DNA of 64,000 bases from JBDWFY01 sp039976075. Lineage in GTDB: Bacteria; Pseudomonadota; Alphaproteobacteria; Rhizobiales; Stappiaceae. The notes beneath the pieces are model-generated. The model was given only the letters and a program-made list of their open reading frames with translations, was not told the origin of the DNA and did not search any database. A program made the position numbers and the translations under genes. How positions within the stretch are numbered: the first letter of the stretch is position 1; every line of letters starts with the position of its first letter. The DNA is taken from positions 186,001 to 250,000 of the forward strand of contig JBDWFY010000013.1 of NCBI GenBank assembly GCA_039976075.1. Reading direction: 5' to 3'. Below are positions 53,095 through 61,397 of this stretch, piece after piece.

Positions 53095-53967
53095 CTATGC
53101 GTCCAGGTTCTTGCCGATCATTCGCATCAGGAAGATCGCGACGATGTTGGCGAGAATGATGGCGATTACACCGCCGGCGCTGCCCATGCCGACATCAAAC
53201 TGCAGAAGCGATGAGACATAGATCAGATAGGTGAGGTTTGTTGTTGCCGTACCCGGACCACCATTGGTGGTTACGAGGATTTCTGCAAAGATCGACAAAA
53301 GGAAAATAGTCTGGATCAGGATCACGACCGTGATCGGACGTGCAAGGTGCGGCAGCATGATAAACCAGAAACGATTCCACCGGTTCGCTCCATCCATTTC
53401 AGCCGCTTCCAGTTGCTCCTGATCGAGTGATTGAAGGGCCGTCAACAGGATCAGCGTGGCAAAGGGCAGCCACATCCAGGACACGATGAAAGTGATCGAC
53501 GCCAAGGGAATCTGGCCAAAGAAGTCGATGGGCTGGAATCCCAGGCTCACAGCGAGCCGACCAAAGATACCGTTGACCGGGTTCATGAACATGTTCTTCC
53601 AAACCAGCGCGGATACGGTTGGCATGACGAAGAATGGCGCAATCACCATGATCCGGATGATACCTGTTCCGAACATGGGTCGATCTAAAAGAATGGCAGC
53701 CCCAAGCCCCCCGATTGTTGTGATGCAAAGCACCCCGCCCACCAGCACCAGAGTGTTGGTCAAAGCGGCTGTAAAGCTCGGATCGGTGACGAACCAATAG
53801 TAGTTTTCCCATCCGGCAAAAGGTGTCGGTCCAGGTTGCAGGAGGTTGTAGCGCAGAAATGAGAAGTAAACCGTCATGCTCAGCGGGACGAGCATCCACC
53901 CCAGCAGCAAAAGAACAGCCGGGGAAATCATCAACCGTGCAGAAGATCGGGATGCCTTCGTGGCCAT
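53095..53967 (-). CDS. polyol ABC importer permease, MalF type (SmoF-like)
   Basis: A 290-residue inner-membrane permease with six segments; EAA loop EAAEMDGANRWNRFWFIMLP (about 190-209). RBS GGGAGGA. Lies 135 bp after the binding-protein gene, a gap in which I see only a G/C-rich repeated CCGG element and no gene. Confidence 0.92.
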   Translation of the reverse strand: MATKASRSSARLMISPAVLLLLGWMLVPLSMTVYFSFLRYNLLQPGPTPFAGWENYYWFVTDPSFTAALTNTLVLVGGVLCITTIGGLGAAILLDRPMFGTGIIRIMVIAPFFVMPTVSALVWKNMFMNPVNGIFGRLAVSLGFQPIDFFGQIPLASITFIVSWMWLPFATLILLTALQSLDQEQLEAAEMDGANRWNRFWFIMLPHLARPITVVILIQTIFLLSIFAEILVTTNGGPGTATTNLTYLIYVSSLLQFDVGMGSAGGVIAIILANIVAIFLMRMIGKNLDA

Positions 53968-54102
53968 GAGGATCGTCCTCCCAAACGATTACGACCGGCA
54001 CATGGAAACAGCCCATCGCTGGCCTTCGTCAAAACGCTATTATGTCAGCCCAAACTCCAGCCGGACCGGCACACATTGCACCGGACCGACCAGGGAGGAA
54101 GG

Positions 54103-55431
54103 TTACTTGATGTAACCCGCTTTCGTCATTTCGCGCAGTGCGAACTGCTGACTGTTTGCCAACGCTTCTTCAACGGTTGACTGACCAGCCAAAGCCGCTG
54201 CAACCTGCTGCCCTACATAGTTGCCGATGCCCTGAAACTCAGGGATCGCGACAAACTGAACACCGGTGTACGGCACAGGATCGCGTGTCGGATCTGCCGG
54301 GTCAACCGAGAAGATTGCAGTCTTGATAGTCTCGGCAAAAGGTGCCGCTTCAAGAAGCCTTGGATCTTCGTGGATGGAGGCCCGCGTACCACTTGGCACA
54401 GCAACCCAACCTTCAGTCTCGCCAACCTTCTGGAAGTATTCCTTCGACGTCGCCCACTTCAGGAAGTCTTTGGCTGTGTCGATTTTCTTGGAGCTCGCCG
54501 GGATGGCAAGCGCCCAGGACCAGAACCAACCGGTACCCTTGTCAGTCACCTCTTTTGGAGCCTGGAAGAAATCTGTCTTGTCGGCCACGGCTGAGTTGGC
54601 CGGGTTACGGATGTCATTGGCAGCGGATGTTGCGTCCACCCAGGTGGCGCATTTTCCGTCCTTGAACAAGGCGCGGTTTTCGTTGTGACCATTAGCTGTC
54701 GCACCGGGAGGGCCTGAATTGTTCATCAGGTCGACATAGTAGGTGATCGCAGCATTCCACTCCGGTGAATCCAGCTGGGGATTCCAGCCCTCGTCAAACC
54801 AGCGCGCACCGAATGCATTGGCAAGCGTGCCCACAAACGCCATGTTCTCACCCCAGCCCGCCTTACCGCGCTGGCAGGTGCCAAAGATCCCATTGTCCGG
54901 ATCATGAAGCTTTGCGGCCATGTCGGCAAACTCGGTGTAAGTAATCTGCTCTGTCGGCGGTGCGATGCCCGCTTTTTCAAACAAATCCGTCCGATAGAAA
55001 GTGAAGGACGTCTCGGAGTAAAGCGGCACGGCGTAGAGATTGCCGTCTGCGGAGAGGCCGTTGCGGACGAGCTGGAAGATGTCCTCCAAATCATAGTCTG
55101 CGTCGTCACCGAAATCGTTCAGCGAGGTCAGCCACCCGTTGGCTCCCCAAATCGGAGCTTCATAGGCACCGATGAACATGATGTCGAAAGAACCGCCGTT
55201 GGCAGCGATATCCTGCGTTGTTCTCTGGCGAAGAACATTCTCTTCCAGAACAACCCAGTTAATCGTGTTGCCGGTCGCCTTCTCCCACTCCGGTGCAAGC
55301 TTTTGCATCACGATCATGTCGTTGTTGTTGACCGTCGCAATTGTAATTTCTTCTGCCAGTGCCGTGGATGCGATCCCTGCCGCCAACCCAAAGCCGACCG
55401 CTGTTGTCAGCAGTGTGCGTTTTATAGACAT
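54103..55431 (-). CDS. polyol ABC importer binding protein (SmoE-like)
   Basis: A 442-residue periplasmic binding protein, family 1. Signal peptide about residues 1-26 (cleavage after ALA). Contains ITIATVNNNDMIVMQKLAPEWEKATG and the conserved NGWLTSLNDFGDDADYD, features of mannitol/sorbitol-binding proteins. Strong GGGAGGA site. First gene of the polyol operon; an operator lies just upstream at 55445-55458. Confidence 0.92.
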   Translation of the reverse strand: MSIKRTLLTTAVGFGLAAGIASTALAEEITIATVNNNDMIVMQKLAPEWEKATGNTINWVVLEENVLRQRTTQDIAANGGSFDIMFIGAYEAPIWGANGWLTSLNDFGDDADYDLEDIFQLVRNGLSADGNLYAVPLYSETSFTFYRTDLFEKAGIAPPTEQITYTEFADMAAKLHDPDNGIFGTCQRGKAGWGENMAFVGTLANAFGARWFDEGWNPQLDSPEWNAAITYYVDLMNNSGPPGATANGHNENRALFKDGKCATWVDATSAANDIRNPANSAVADKTDFFQAPKEVTDKGTGWFWSWALAIPASSKKIDTAKDFLKWATSKEYFQKVGETEGWVAVPSGTRASIHEDPRLLEAAPFAETIKTAIFSVDPADPTRDPVPYTGVQFVAIPEFQGIGNYVGQQVAAALAGQSTVEEALANSQQFALREMTKAGYIK

Positions 55432-55444
55432 GAAGTCCTCCCTT

Positions 55445-55458
55445 TTTACACATGTAAA
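55445..55458. promoter_or_regulatory. LacI-type operator upstream of polyol importer
   Basis: TTTACACATGTAAA, a TTTACA-CA-TGTAAA dyad 14 bp before the binding-protein start. It agrees at 13 of 14 positions with the site at 56687-56700. On the minus strand a TTGACT (55481-55486) and TAAACT (55460-55465) could be -35 and -10, with a short 15-bp spacer, placing the operator over the start of transcription. Confidence 0.7.
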
Positions 55459-55557
55459 GAGTTTATGAAGTGGAGCTCTGAGTCAACTATAATTTTTCCA
55501 CGCCGGTGTCTTTTCGTCCATCTGGCTGTTGTGAAAGGCTTATTGGCCTTGCGTATG

Positions 55558-56598
55558 TCAAGTCGACTCGCGCAACTTTAACGCGGCCTCTTTCATTAGC
55601 CTGACAGGGTCCGCTCTTTCGTCACTCCCCACACGCTCACTCAACAACCGAATTGCAACCTTTCCAATGCCTTCGATGTCCTGAGCCATCGTCGTTAGGG
55701 CGGGGAACATGTATTGGCTCAAAGGGTGATCATCGTGACCGGCAATGCGCAACCGGCCGCGTGCTTCATGTCCGCGCTCATATAGTCCGTGCCTGTTGGC
55801 AGCGCGGATCGCGCCGATGGCGATACGGTCATTGGCACAGAGGATCGTAGCGGCGGTGTGGCGTTGACGGCTGAAATGGGCGTCCATAACGCCATGGCCG
55901 TACGCCTCAAAATCCCAGGTCTTGGTGGCACTCCCACTCTCCACGAAGGCAGGCACATGTCCCAAGTCCCTCATCGTTTTGGCGTACGCTTCTTCACGCT
56001 CTATTGCGTTGGAATTCATGTGGGGCATGCCAAGAAACAATGGGGTGTCTCCCGCCCGGCAGAGATATTCGACCATTGCCGCTATGCTCTGTGCATTATC
56101 AGTTCCCACAAAGTCTGCCTTATCAATTGGAACGGACGGGTGCGAGTCGGCAAAAACAATCGGAAAATCCTTACCCGCAGCCACAAAGGCCGCATTGGAG
56201 CTATCGACGCCCAGAGGGGCGATAATCGCGCCATCAGCGCTCATGGATCGCAACTTTTCAACAGCCGTTACTTCCATGTCTTCATTGCCATGGGAACACT
56301 GCGTCATGATGGTGAACCCCTTCTTGCGGGCAGCAACGTCAATTGCCTCAAGAAGACTTGTGAAGAACAGGTCGTTGAAGTGGGGGATGATGACCCCAAT
56401 CAAACCCGTCGATTTCCGGTTCTGCCTGGTCGCAAGAAAATTGTAGACATAATCGACGTCCTTGAGCCGCTCTTTAATTTTCTGCGACGTCGCAGGCCGA
56501 ACAGACGCGGGATCCTGAAAATAGCGGGACAGCGTCGGTCTTGAGATACCGATAGCCTGGGACAACTCTTTCATTGTGTTAATCTTGGGTTTTTGCAT
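55558..56598 (-). CDS. LacI-family regulator of polyol genes
   Basis: A 346-residue repressor. HTH at about residues 7-27 (TMKELSQAIGISRPTLSRYFQ) with the hinge VYNFLATRQNRKSTGLIGVI, and an effector domain with LLEAIDVAARKKGFTIMTQ and ILCANDRIAIGAIRAAN. It lies upstream of the polyol importer genes and divergent from the kinase gene, with near-identical operators on both sides. It likely represses both operons and is relieved by a polyol or ketose phosphate. Confidence 0.93.
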   Translation of the reverse strand: MQKPKINTMKELSQAIGISRPTLSRYFQDPASVRPATSQKIKERLKDVDYVYNFLATRQNRKSTGLIGVIIPHFNDLFFTSLLEAIDVAARKKGFTIMTQCSHGNEDMEVTAVEKLRSMSADGAIIAPLGVDSSNAAFVAAGKDFPIVFADSHPSVPIDKADFVGTDNAQSIAAMVEYLCRAGDTPLFLGMPHMNSNAIEREEAYAKTMRDLGHVPAFVESGSATKTWDFEAYGHGVMDAHFSRQRHTAATILCANDRIAIGAIRAANRHGLYERGHEARGRLRIAGHDDHPLSQYMFPALTTMAQDIEGIGKVAIRLLSERVGSDERADPVRLMKEAALKLREST

Positions 56599-56686
56599 CC
56601 CTATACTTCCACTCCCACGTCACAGCTCAACGACGCGGCCAACGACCTGAGCCGCTGCACCGGAGCAAGCTGTTTGATTTTCCATT

Positions 56687-56715
56687 TTGACACATGTAAA
56701 CGTTTTGTCTACACT
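56687..56715 (+). promoter_or_regulatory. promoter with LacI operator for kinase operon
   Basis: TTGACA (56687-56692), 17-base spacer, TACACT (56710-56715): a good sigma70-type promoter for the kinase operon. The operator TTGACACATGTAAA (56687-56700) covers the -35. The start codon at 56740 follows an AAGGAGG site. Bound repressor would block polymerase here. Confidence 0.72.
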
Positions 56716-56739
56716 CTTCCTGCAATTAAGGAGGCCGGG

Positions 56740-57699
56740 ATGTCCAAAGCAACGACCATCGCGACTGCTGGGGAAATCCTGGTTGAATTCGTCTCACACC
56801 AGCGAAACTGCGGCTTAAAGACGGTAGGAGAATACTCCGGTCCCTATCCCAGCGGAGCGCCCGCGATCTTTCTCGATCAGGCTGCGCGCATGGGCGCACA
56901 AACTGAAATGATCGGCGGGGTTGGTGACGACGGGTTCGGCCGCGTCGTACGGGAGCGGCTGGACGAAGATGGTGTCGGGACGGCCGGGATAGCCATCACA
57001 CCGGGCTTGAGCACAGGAGTCGCGTTTGTATCGTACTACGACGATGGCCATCGCGATTTCATCTTCCACCTGACGAACACTGCAGCCGATCACTTCGACG
57101 TGCCTGATGGCGTTCTCGACCCTGCCCGAACTATCCTGCACGTATCTGCAGCCTCTCTTGGTAATGCCGCAATGCGGAATGTGATCCTGAAACTCGTGCG
57201 GGACGTTGCGAGTGCAGATGGAAAAATCACGTGTGATCCCAATGCCCGGCCCGAACTCATGCAGGATACGTTCGTCGTTGACGCCCTGAGTGAAGTCATG
57301 GAGCTCAGCTATTGTCTGCTACCCAGTACGAGCGATCTTGATTTTCTTTTTCCGGATCTTTCTGAAGAGGCAGCCATTGAATCCCTTCTCGCTGCCAAGC
57401 CTGAAATTGTTGCCCTGAAACGCGGAGCGGCAGGTGCAACGGTGGTCAGCAATGGTCAACGTTACGACTTCCCTGGCCACACAGTTGATGAGATAGACCC
57501 AACCGGCGCGGGTGACTGTTTTGGCGGAACCTTTGTCTCACTGCTGGCTCAGGGTGCCACACTGCAAGAGGCAGGTCATCAGGCGAATGCCGCCGGGGCG
57601 ATGGCTGTTACCCGACGTGGGCCCATGGAGGGGAACTCCAGTCCATCTCAGATCACCGCCTTTCTGAATGATGCCACGATGAAAGAAGCCACTGCATGA
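56740..57699 (+). CDS. PfkB-family sugar kinase, probable tagatose kinase
   Basis: A 319-residue PfkB/ribokinase-family kinase. N-terminal TAGEILVEFV, the glycine-rich IGGVGDDGFGRVV, and the C-terminal DPTGAGDCFGGTF with the catalytic Asp are intact. The ATG at 56740 has AAGGAGG, and the upstream open frame runs through the promoter. Its partner is a GatZ-family protein and the other half of the locus makes D-tagatose or D-fructose from hexitols, so phosphorylation of D-tagatose at C-6 fits, as in the Agrobacterium galactitol/altritol pathway. Fructokinase is the alternative. Confidence 0.88.
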   Translation: MSKATTIATAGEILVEFVSHQRNCGLKTVGEYSGPYPSGAPAIFLDQAARMGAQTEMIGGVGDDGFGRVVRERLDEDGVGTAGIAITPGLSTGVAFVSYYDDGHRDFIFHLTNTAADHFDVPDGVLDPARTILHVSAASLGNAAMRNVILKLVRDVASADGKITCDPNARPELMQDTFVVDALSEVMELSYCLLPSTSDLDFLFPDLSEEAAIESLLAAKPEIVALKRGAAGATVVSNGQRYDFPGHTVDEIDPTGAGDCFGGTFVSLLAQGATLQEAGHQANAAGAMAVTRRGPMEGNSSPSQITAFLNDATMKEATA

Positions 57700-58967
57700 G
57701 CCTTGTTCAACATCTGATCGACCGGAACCGTGCAGGCGAAATCATAGGACTCCCCTGTTTTTGCACTGCGAACGAACATGTGCTGCGTGCGGTGCTGGCT
57801 TATGCTGCTGAGACGCGCTTTCCCACGGTGATCGAAGCCACTTGCAATCAGGTCAATCAGGAAGGCGGCTACACCGGTATGAAACCGGAAGGTTTCATGT
57901 CCTGGCTCCGGGGCATGGCCGAAGAAGCCCGTGTTCCCATGGATCAACTCATCCTGGGTGGCGATCACCTTGGTCCCAATCCATGGAAATCGGAGCCTAT
58001 AGCCGATGCCATGGACAAAGCGCGCGAACTGGTGAAGCAATATGTGGAGGCCGGTTTCACAAAAATCCATCTGGATGCCAGCATGGCGTGCGGTGGAGAA
58101 CCGAACCCGACCTTCGAACAGATCGCAGATCGTGCCGCTGATCTTTGCGCCGTGGCGGAATCCCATGCACCCGATCGGGACAAGCTGATCTATATCATCG
58201 GTACAGAAGTTCCCATTCCAGGGGGCGAAACGGATGAACCGGACGCGTTGGACGTCACCTCGGTTGATCGCTTCAGGGACACGATCACAACCCACCGCAC
58301 CGCCTTTACGGCTCGTGGACTTGATACCGCCTGGGACCGGATTGTTTCCGTAGTGACCCAACCCGGTGTCGACTTCGGACATACGTCGATTTATCCCTTC
58401 GTTGCTGAAAAGGCACTCCCCCTCAGCGAGGCTATCCTTCGGGAGAATGGCCTGACATTCGAGGCGCATTCAACCGACTACCAGCTGACGTCGGCTTTGG
58501 CTGACCTGGTGAAAAACCATTTCTTCTTTCTAAAGGTTGGTCCCGAACTCACGTTCCGTTTCCGAGAGGCGGTCTGGGCCCTGGCTGGTCTTGAGGAGCA
58601 ATTGGGCTGTGAGCCCCAATCGCGCCTCCGTGAAGTCATGACGGCGCAGATGACGCAGAACCCAGGCTATTGGCGTGATTACTACAGTGGCAGCGATGCC
58701 GAGATCCAAAGTCTTCGGACTTACAGCTATAGCGATCGAATACGGTATTATTGGACTGATCCTCAGGTCGCCTCAGCGTTGGAAGCGCTGTTAGGATCGC
58801 TCAGCGAAAAAAGGCTCCCTGAAACAATGGTCTCTCAGGCATTCATGGGGCTGGAGTTCGGAGAATTCCCCTCAACAGCAGCCCAGTTAATGCAAACGCA
58901 TATCCAAAGATGTATCAGACGGTATTTCGATGCTGCAGGTTTCAACACTAACGACCTGTCCTGGTAA
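57696..58967 (+). CDS. GatZ/KbaZ-family protein, probable tagatose-6-phosphate 4-epimerase
   Basis: A 423-residue protein of the GatZ/KbaZ family (tagatose-bisphosphate aldolase second subunit in enterobacteria). Blocks include VIEATCNQVNQEGGYTGMKPEGF, LGGDHLGPNPWK, HLDASMACGGEP and YIIGTEVPIPGG. There is no GatY/KbaY partner in the window. In Agrobacterium a lone protein of this family is a D-tagatose 6-phosphate 4-epimerase giving fructose 6-phosphate, which fits the kinase beside it. ATG overlaps the kinase stop by 4 bp. Confidence 0.87.
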   Translation: MSLVQHLIDRNRAGEIIGLPCFCTANEHVLRAVLAYAAETRFPTVIEATCNQVNQEGGYTGMKPEGFMSWLRGMAEEARVPMDQLILGGDHLGPNPWKSEPIADAMDKARELVKQYVEAGFTKIHLDASMACGGEPNPTFEQIADRAADLCAVAESHAPDRDKLIYIIGTEVPIPGGETDEPDALDVTSVDRFRDTITTHRTAFTARGLDTAWDRIVSVVTQPGVDFGHTSIYPFVAEKALPLSEAILRENGLTFEAHSTDYQLTSALADLVKNHFFFLKVGPELTFRFREAVWALAGLEEQLGCEPQSRLREVMTAQMTQNPGYWRDYYSGSDAEIQSLRTYSYSDRIRYYWTDPQVASALEALLGSLSEKRLPETMVSQAFMGLEFGEFPSTAAQLMQTHIQRCIRRYFDAAGFNTNDLSW

Positions 58968-59116
58968 TTCTGATCCGCTTTCACGTTAGCATTTTAATTT
59001 AAACTGAGAGTTGCCGTATTTCACGCAGCTCTAACGTGCCAGACTATCTTGGTGCAGCGGATGTCCAGACTTGAGTAGCGCTGCATCGCTGAGAAAGTAT
59101 CGGGACGAACAAATCT

Positions 59117-59136
59117 CTATCATCAGCTATCATCAG
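59117..59136. repeat. tandem 10-bp duplication
   Basis: CTATCATCAG occurs twice in direct succession in the gap before the CitE-like gene. Too short to be a mobile-element scar; could be slippage. Confidence 0.6.
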
Positions 59137-59204
59137 CAATTAGAAGACCAATCTTGCAGGTCCGTCGATCCGACTGCCCGGATCGCACGCAAGGAGGAAG
59201 CATA

Positions 59205-60059
59205 ATGTCGCAAGACCGGGTCATCCGTCCTCGGCGAAGCTTTATTTTTACACCGGGTCTGAAACCCGACATGTTTCCCAAAGCTCTGGCTTCCGGTGCA
59301 GACATCGTTTGTGTTGAACTTGAAGACGGCATAGCGCCCCAGGACAAGGAAGCCGCGCGGCACCACGCGTTGGCGCTTTTTGAAAACCCCCAGGCCAATG
59401 ATGGCGTCGAGAGAATTGTCCGCATCAACTGCCTGCGCGATCCGTTTGGTATTGCGGATGTCAATGCCATTATTGCGACAAACACACCGCCTCCGGCGTT
59501 GATGATGCCGAAAGTCAGAACTCCGGACGAAGTTGTCCTGTTGGATAATCTACTGGGCGAACGCGGTCATCGCACCCGCCTCCATGTTATTATCGAAACC
59601 AACACCGGTCTGGAAGCAGCCTACGAAATTGCCCGTTGCAGCGATCGAATTGATGCATTGTTCTTTGGCGGTGTGGACATGGCCGCTGAGCTCAGGTGCG
59701 AAAACAAGTGGGAGCCGCTGCTTTATGCGCGGTCTCGAGTGGTCCATGCTGCAGCCTCAGCAGGGCTCGACGTTATCGACGTTCCCTATCTGGACCTTGA
59801 TGATCCAGAGGGCATGATTGTCGCTGCAAGACAGGCAAAAGCGCTGGGATTTTCAGGCAAGGGATCAGTGCATCCGAAACAGATTTCCGCCTTGAATGAC
59901 GTCTTTACACCAGGCAAAGAGGAAATCGAACGCGCTCGACGGATCATTCAGATTTTTGAAGAGGCCAACACCGGCCTCGTCGTTATTGATGGAAAACTAA
60001 TCGAAAAGCCGGTGCTGCGGGAGATGTACCGGATCGTGGCGATCGCCGACCGGATGTGA
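59205..60059 (+). CDS. CitE/malyl-CoA-lyase-like protein
   Basis: A 284-residue HpcH/HpaI/CitE-family lyase. RRSFIFTPGLKPDMFPKALASGADIVCVELEDG (start), IIETNTGLEAAYEIA with the metal-binding Glu, and GKGSVHPKQI at the end are characteristic. It should cleave or form a malyl-, citramalyl- or similar CoA ester. The ATG at 59205 has GGAGGAAG; the frame upstream is not supported. It faces an operon with a CoA transferase, so CoA activation then cleavage is a possible route. Separate promoter in the 236-bp gap upstream; no terminator seen in it. Confidence 0.85.
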   Translation: MSQDRVIRPRRSFIFTPGLKPDMFPKALASGADIVCVELEDGIAPQDKEAARHHALALFENPQANDGVERIVRINCLRDPFGIADVNAIIATNTPPPALMMPKVRTPDEVVLLDNLLGERGHRTRLHVIIETNTGLEAAYEIARCSDRIDALFFGGVDMAAELRCENKWEPLLYARSRVVHAAASAGLDVIDVPYLDLDDPEGMIVAARQAKALGFSGKGSVHPKQISALNDVFTPGKEEIERARRIIQIFEEANTGLVVIDGKLIEKPVLREMYRIVAIADRM

Positions 60060-60185
60060 GAACACAGCGCAGACAAGAAAACGACTTGGTCCCTCTCATT
60101 GCCATCCTGGATGATTGGCTCGGCCAAATCACAGCGGCCGGACGATAAAAGTGGTGTCGTCAGGCAATTGACATCGTGTACGCGC

Positions 60186-61397
60186 TCAGGGGGTTCCAGC
60201 GGCACCACTTGTGATCAGGGCATCTATATCGGCGGAATTGTAACCGGCTTCCTCCAGGATTTCCCGCGTATGCTGACCAACCAGCGGAGCGGCTCGTTTT
60301 ATCTCGGGAGGCGTTTCGCTCATTCCAATCGCCGGACCCACAACTTTTACGTCGCCTGCCACCGGGTGATCATAGCTTTGAATTAGCCCAAGATATTCAA
60401 CCTGCGGGTCCGCGGCGGCTTGCAAATGTGTTTTGACTTCACCGCACCAGATATCGGCCTCAAGAAGTTTGGCAATCAGATTTTCCGTCGTCCATTTTCC
60501 GGTTTCCGCTGCGAGTTTGCGCCAGACTTCGTCGCGCTTTTCAAACAACACTTCCGGATCGTCATAGGTAAGCAGATCATCGTTGCCCAGCACGCTGACC
60601 AGTGTCTTGAAAGGACTCATGGCAATCGTCACCCATCCATCCTCCGTCGGATAGGTGCCAAAGGGCGCATCCATACCGGGATGGCCAATGCCGGAATTGG
60701 GACGAACAAAGTCCTCGCCAAAATTCATGGCCATGACCATTTCCTGGTTCTGATGCGCCAGCATACCGGCAAGCAGATTGATCTTTACCTCCTGGCCAAC
60801 GCCTGAACGTTCCCGCCAGAGCAGCGCCGACAGGATTCCATAGACCATGTTCATCGCCCCGATCTGATCGGAAAAACCGGCTCCGACCGGGGTTGGCGGA
60901 TTGTCCGCCTGTCCGGTGGCCGCCATGATGCCGGTCAGCCCCTGAACAAGCATGTCCTGGCCGGGGCGGTTCTGGTAGGGCCCGTCTTCGCCGTAGCCGG
61001 ATCCCGAACAGTAGACAATACGCGGATTGACCGCTTTGAAATCTTCATAGCCGTAGCCGAGCCTTGCCATCACACCGGGACGGAAGTTCTGAACGACGAC
61101 GTCGGCACTTTCAGCAAGTTTCATGATCGCCGTCCGCGCTTCTGCCGATTTAAGGTTCAGTGCGAGGCTGCGCTTGTTGCGGTTCCAGGCCAGGAAGTTC
61201 GGGCTTTCCGAGCCACCCAGCCATTTGTTTCTGAACGTAAGTGTGCGAAAGAGATCACCCTGTCCGGGACGTTCGATTTTTATCACGTCAGCGCCCAGGT
61301 CAGCCAACAGCTGGGTGGCAAAGGGTCCTTGCAGCAGGTGAGAAAAATCAAGAATTTTGATGTGCGAAAGCGCTTGAGCGCCGGATTGATTGGTCAT
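60186..61397 (-). CDS. CaiB/BaiF-family (family III) CoA transferase
   Basis: A 403-residue CoA transferase. DFSHLLQGPFATQLLADLGADVIKIERPGQGD is the family opening; the catalytic Asp is in NRPGQDMLVQGLTG near residue 165; FGTYPTEDGWVTIA and the C-terminal GQHTREILEEAGY follow. It moves CoA between carboxylic acids in the cytoplasm. Overlaps the upstream solute-binding-fold gene by 4 bp and is the last gene of this minus-strand operon. Confidence 0.9.
   Translation of the reverse strand: MTNQSGAQALSHIKILDFSHLLQGPFATQLLADLGADVIKIERPGQGDLFRTLTFRNKWLGGSESPNFLAWNRNKRSLALNLKSAEARTAIMKLAESADVVVQNFRPGVMARLGYGYEDFKAVNPRIVYCSGSGYGEDGPYQNRPGQDMLVQGLTGIMAATGQADNPPTPVGAGFSDQIGAMNMVYGILSALLWRERSGVGQEVKINLLAGMLAHQNQEMVMAMNFGEDFVRPNSGIGHPGMDAPFGTYPTEDGWVTIAMSPFKTLVSVLGNDDLLTYDDPEVLFEKRDEVWRKLAAETGKWTTENLIAKLLEADIWCGEVKTHLQAAADPQVEYLGLIQSYDHPVAGDVKVVGPAIGMSETPPEIKRAAPLVGQHTREILEEAGYNSADIDALITSGAAGTP

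Noticed and set aside
57696..58967. Catalytic tagatose-bisphosphate aldolase
   Set aside because: GatZ-type proteins are not the catalytic subunit and no GatY partner is visible; epimerase is preferred.
59117..59136. 10-bp tandem repeat as a CRISPR or mobile-element trace
   Set aside because: Only two short adjacent copies with no spacers or flanking repeats.
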